In this document: one piece after another, positions 60,701 to 64,000 of the stretch | How the letters are laid out: every line of letters starts with the position of its first letter | Position numbering within the stretch: the first letter of the stretch is position 1 | Source: a bacterium | Lineage (GTDB): Bacteria; Armatimonadota; Abditibacteriia; Abditibacteriales; Abditibacteriaceae | Direction: 5' to 3' | NCBI GenBank assembly: GCA_004172935.1 | Contig: SDZD01000034.1 | Span: forward strand, 1-64,000 | Length of the DNA stretch: 64,000 nucleotides | Position numbers and translations under genes: made by a program | The notes under the pieces: generated by a model | Seen by the model: the letters and a program-made list of their open reading frames with translations, nothing else | What the model was told of the DNA's origin: nothing | Databases searched by the model: none

Positions 60701-62131
60701 TTATTTGCCGAATTTTTCTTTGTCCCACTGGCGGACATCGACTAATTTGCCTTCGATGGCGGCGGCTACGGCCATAGGGATGCTGACGAGGTGGGTGCGT
60801 CCGCCTTTGCCCTGACGCCCCTCGAAGTTGCGGTTGCTGGTCGAGGCGCAGCGTTCGCCGGGAGCGAGGGTGTCGGGGTTCATGCCGAGGCACATCGAGC
60901 AACCTGCTTCACGCCAGTCGAAGCCCGCCGTTTTGAAAATTTTGTCCAGACCTTCGGCTTCGGCCTGAATTTTCACGAGGCCCGAACCAGGAACAATCAT
61001 GGCGTTCAGGGTTGGCGAAACCTGTTTGCCTTCGGCCAGGTGAGCGGCCAAACGCAGGTCTTCGATGCGTCCGTTGGTGCAAGAGCCGATGAAGACGCGG
61101 TCGATTTTGAGTCCTTCGAGTGGCGTGCCCGCTTCGAGGCCCATGTATTTGAGGGCGTTGGCGCAGGCTTTGGCATCGGTTTCGTCGGCGAAGTCTTCTG
61201 GCGCGGGAACCAGCGAGTGAATCGAACTGGTCTGGCCGGGGTTGGTGCCCCATGAAACCATCGGCGCCAATTCCGCTTCGGTGATCACGATGCGGGTGTC
61301 GTAGGTGGCGCCTTCGTCGGTTTTCAGGCTCTGCCAGTAGGCGAGGGCTTCATCCCACTCTTCGCCCTTAGGAGCGTATTTGCGGTCTTTGAGGTAGGCG
61401 AAGGTGGTGTCGTCGGGAGCGATCATACCTGCGCGCGCGCCAGCCTCGATGCTCATGTTGCAAATCGTCATGCGGGCTTCCATGCTCAAATGGCGGATGG
61501 GAGCGCCGGTGTATTCGACGACGTAGCCCGTCGCGCCAGCTGTGCCGATTTTGCCGATGATGGCGAGGATGATGTCCTTGGCCGTTACGCCCGTTGGCAA
61601 TGGTCCGTTGCCTTCGACGTGGATTTCCATCGTCTTCGGGCGCGACTGGGGGAGGGTTTGAGTCGCCAGAACGTGTTCGACTTCAGAGGTGCCGATACCA
61701 AATGCAAGTGCGCCGAACGCGCCGTGGGTGGAGGTGTGCGAGTCGCCGCACACGATGGTCATGCCCGGCTGGGTGACGCCCTGCTCCGGTCCGATGACGT
61801 GAACGATGCCCTGACGAGCGTCGCCGAGATCGTAAAGGGTGACGCCAAACTCCGCGCAGTTCTTGCGCAGGGTTTCGATTTGCTTCGCCGAAATCTGGTC
61901 GAGGATGGGCAACGAGCGGTCGGTTGTGGGCACGTTGTGGTCCATCGTGGCGAGCGTCAACCCTGGCCGACGTACCGGACGACCCGACAGGCGCAGACCT
62001 TCAAATGCCTGTGGCGAGGTGACCTCATGGACGAGATGCAGGTCTATATACAGTAACGCGCGGTTCTCGTCTTCGTGAACGACGTGCGAGTCCCACAATT
62101 TTTGGAATAACGTGGTCGGTTGGTTTTGCAT
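60701..62131 (-). CDS. leuC: 3-isopropylmalate dehydratase large subunit
   Basis: A 476-residue aconitase-family enzyme that isomerises 2- and 3-isopropylmalate in leucine synthesis. [4Fe-4S] ligands are in [20 protein letters not shown] and [13 protein letters not shown]; substrate-site motifs include [41 protein letters not shown] and [18 protein letters not shown]. Normal length. leuD, usually next to leuC, is not adjacent on either side (upstream is intergenic, downstream Uma2). 143 bases upstream contain nothing recognised. Confidence 0.95.
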   Translation of the reverse strand: MQNQPTTLFQKLWDSHVVHEDENRALLYIDLHLVHEVTSPQAFEGLRLSGRPVRRPGLTLATMDHNVPTTDRSLPILDQISAKQIETLRKNCAEFGVTLYDLGDARQGIVHVIGPEQGVTQPGMTIVCGDSHTSTHGAFGALAFGIGTSEVEHVLATQTLPQSRPKTMEIHVEGNGPLPTGVTAKDIILAIIGKIGTAGATGYVVEYTGAPIRHLSMEARMTICNMSIEAGARAGMIAPDDTTFAYLKDRKYAPKGEEWDEALAYWQSLKTDEGATYDTRIVITEAELAPMVSWGTNPGQTSSIHSLVPAPEDFADETDAKACANALKYMGLEAGTPLEGLKIDRVFIGSCTNGRIEDLRLAAHLAEGKQVSPTLNAMIVPGSGLVKIQAEAEGLDKIFKTAGFDWREAGCSMCLGMNPDTLAPGERCASTSNRNFEGRQGKGGRTHLVSIPMAVAAAIEGKLVDVRQWDKEKFGK

Positions 62132-62274
62132 AAGGATGGGCTTTAGTTTGGCGTATCAAGCCATCTTTGGGTTCCCTTGGCAGCTTTGAAACTCCGTTAA
62201 AAGGGTGGTTTATGGCATATCGCCCATAGAAGAAGGGGCTACTGGTATGCCATTGCCAGCAAATTCGGCGGGTC

Positions 62275-64000
62275 TCACTGTGGAGGTGACGCTTTTCCGG
62301 CTCCAGGTTGAGTCAGTAGTTTTTTGATGGCGTCCGAGTTGGCTAGTTGAAGGAGTGGACGGTCGTTGGCATCGGTTTCGGTTGGGTCGGCACCCGCTTT
62401 GAGTAATTCCTCGACAACTTCGGTGCGCCCCTGAGTGATTGGCGAGATTAGTAGTGGCAAAGGGTGTGTGCTTGAAGCGAGCGACACCTTTTTCGTTGCT
62501 AGAAATGCATGTAGCGTATTGAGGTTGCCACTATCTACGACTAACGAAGCTAGATCGGTTCCTTCCACACGGGCGTTGGGAGCGGCGCCACGCGAGAGTA
62601 GCAAGGCGATGACGCTTTCTTTCTCGGCGGTTTTGTATTCGCTGCCGCCATTATTTCTGTATGTTAACACGGCAAATGCCAGTGGGGTTTGCCCCATTGA
62701 ATTGACGGCTTCTATGTCGGCGCCTTTTTCCAGAAGGGCCTCAATTAAATCCGCGCGTTTGGCCAGTACTGCACGGTGAAGAGGTGTCCCCATGCCGACG
62801 ATTTTGAGCGTGGTGTAGTTGGTGGAAGAGACGCCCAGTGGTGCGTTGCTGTAGAAGTTCCAGCCTAGGCCAGAGGGGACATCCTGGCTTTTCAGATAGC
62901 CTGTTGTGTTGGGGGCCGCGCCGCGTGCCAGCAACGATTTGTAGAACGCGATATTTGTGGTGGGATTGGTCAGAATGAAAAGCGCTGTATCGCCGCGAGC
63001 ACCGCGCGCATCAAGAGCGGCGCCTTTTTCTACTAGCAAATTCAGCAGTTCGGCATTGCCAATTCGCGCCGCGAAGTGGATGGCGGCATCGCCGGATGAG
63101 GCTGCCATATTTACGGCGGCGCCATGAGCCAATAAATAGGCGGTCATGTTGATGGCACGGCGTACAAAGAGTCCAGTGGCATTCTTCAGTGCGCTATGCA
63201 ATGGGATTTGACCCTGCATGTCGCGTGCATTTACATCGGCGCCATATTTAATCAGTTCCTCTGCACATTTCACTGTGCCCCACTGGGCCGCGATGTGGAG
63301 TGGAGTTGAGCCATCGGGTAAGCGGTAAAACGCCATGTAGCGTTTCGCCTTGAGTACCTGCGCGACTTTGAGGGAGTCGCCATTGGCTACTGCATCGAAG
63401 AAGGCTGTGATGGGGTCGCTTTTAGGGTTTCTGTCGCGCAATATGGGGTAACTTCCGTCATCACGCATTAAGATGGATTGTAAGAGTGGTGGCAAACCGC
63501 TACCATCGCGGATATTGATGTCGGTTTTGTCGATGAGCAGAGCCAGTGGATAACTGGGTGGCAATATATAGGCGCTGGGAAAAATGGGAATTTCATTGAT
63601 TTGTGCATCGAATGTTTGCGTAATCCCAACTTTATGGCGAAGTGCTACATGTAATGGCAAGTCGCCTCGCGAATTGGCGATATTGGGATTGGCTCCTGCA
63701 TCCAGCAGCATCGGAATTAACTCTGCCTCATGACCGTAGGGCGTCCTGAGAGTTGCCAAGACATTGAGAGGAGTTTCTCCCAAAATGTTCTGTGCGTTGA
63801 CATCGGCTCCACGAGCCAATAGCGCCTGCACGGCATCGACTTTTTGGGCGCGTACTGCGTTGAAAAGCACCGTCTCGCCACGAATATCGCGCCGTGTGAC
63901 ATCGGCCTGTGCGGCAATGAGCTGTCTTGTTTCGTTGCCTGACCGTGACATTGCTATCTCGACAGCCGATTGGCCATCCTGAAATGCATCGAAGGATAAT
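62275..64000 (-). CDS. ankyrin-repeat protein (5' end outside window)
   Basis: An open frame reaches the right window edge without a stop upstream; visible length is 575 codons. ATG 63951 is probably internal because codons before it also code for repeat-like sequence (DGQSAVEIA before MSRSG). At least ten ankyrin repeats are seen: for example RGETVLFNAVRAQKVDAVQALLARGADVN, DGSTPLHIAAQWGTVKCAEELIKYGADVN, SGDAAIHFAARIGNAELLNLLVEKGAAL, MGTPLHRAVLAKRADLIEALLEKGADI. It is protein-binding and without known enzymatic function. Full N terminus unseen, so secretion cannot be judged. Confidence 0.85.
   Translation of the reverse strand, partial: LSFDAFQDGQSAVEIAMSRSGNETRQLIAAQADVTRRDIRGETVLFNAVRAQKVDAVQALLARGADVNAQNILGETPLNVLATLRTPYGHEAELIPMLLDAGANPNIANSRGDLPLHVALRHKVGITQTFDAQINEIPIFPSAYILPPSYPLALLIDKTDINIRDGSGLPPLLQSILMRDDGSYPILRDRNPKSDPITAFFDAVANGDSLKVAQVLKAKRYMAFYRLPDGSTPLHIAAQWGTVKCAEELIKYGADVNARDMQGQIPLHSALKNATGLFVRRAINMTAYLLAHGAAVNMAASSGDAAIHFAARIGNAELLNLLVEKGAALDARGARGDTALFILTNPTTNIAFYKSLLARGAAPNTTGYLKSQDVPSGLGWNFYSNAPLGVSSTNYTTLKIVGMGTPLHRAVLAKRADLIEALLEKGADIEAVNSMGQTPLAFAVLTYRNNGGSEYKTAEKESVIALLLSRGAAPNARVEGTDLASLVVDSGNLNTLHAFLATKKVSLASSTHPLPLLISPITQGRTEVVEELLKAGADPTETDANDRPLLQLANSDAIKKLLTQPGAGKASPPQ

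Noticed and set aside
60543-60815. 90-codon frame running through the 44-bp tandem repeat
   Set aside because: The frame exists only because the repeat carries it; its second part runs into the leuC terminator and leuC antisense sequence.

Overview
The window looks like a bacterial chromosome segment from a lineage near Armatimonadota/Abditibacteriota. The main evidence is a run of DUF1559-type prepilins with the core [23 protein letters not shown] and an H-x9-DG motif, a family typical of Armatimonadota, Planctomycetota and relatives. A Terrabacteria-like division cluster (ftsQ, DUF881, sbp, ftsA) fits that placement. The taxonomy is inference; no rRNA gene is present. I see no phage, insertion sequence, integrase or CRISPR array.

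Layout. 1-1.3 kb: an esterase cut by the window edge, overlapping an odd ORF that joins the start of polyphosphate kinase to the end of a glyoxalase-fold dioxygenase. 1.3-13.8 kb: metabolic and exported proteins (aldo/keto reductase, GH2 glycosidase, OPT-like transporter, VOC protein, WD40 protein, alpha-glucan phosphorylase, GNAT enzyme). 13.8-15.4 kb: a HAD phosphatase and cdsA. 15.4-20.1 kb: four monocistronic prepilin genes, each with its own terminator and each preceded by GTTTAA-N14-GGGAATACT, which matches the promoter type of the SigB/SigF group of sigma factors. 20.1-25.3 kb: a MoxR/DUF4350/DUF4129/membrane-protein operon. 25.4-30 kb: ftsA, sbp, DUF881, ftsQ. 30-33.2 kb: a WecA/TagO-like transferase, PAP2 phosphatase, mnmA and a DUF202 protein.

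33.2-36.7 kb: an AT-rich repeat-bearing leader, then hrcA-grpE-dnaJ without dnaK. 36.7-37.2 kb: four tRNA genes on the minus strand, two of them short-variable-loop tRNAs with leucine anticodons, and a candidate 32-codon gene. 37.2-42.8 kb: a DUF2945 protein, xylulokinase, two tiny Flp pilin genes, a Gfo/Idh/MocA oxidoreductase and a diguanylate cyclase with an inhibitory site. 42.9-52.6 kb: a giant alpha-2-macroglobulin with a thioester, then the operon csaB, histidine phosphatase, SurA/PrsA-like isomerase (all minus strand). 52.7-64 kb: a GH172/DUF2961 enzyme, GNAT, DEAD-box helicase, MscS channel, TfoX and Uma2 proteins behind a perfect 44-bp tandem duplication, leuC, and an ankyrin protein running off the right edge.

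The themes are envelope biogenesis and surface appendages: division proteins, lipid-carrier enzymes, a pyruvyl transferase, periplasmic folding and defence proteins, and two pilin classes. The most distinctive system is the prepilin array, whose four members share a promoter type and a downstream leader element and so probably form one regulon.
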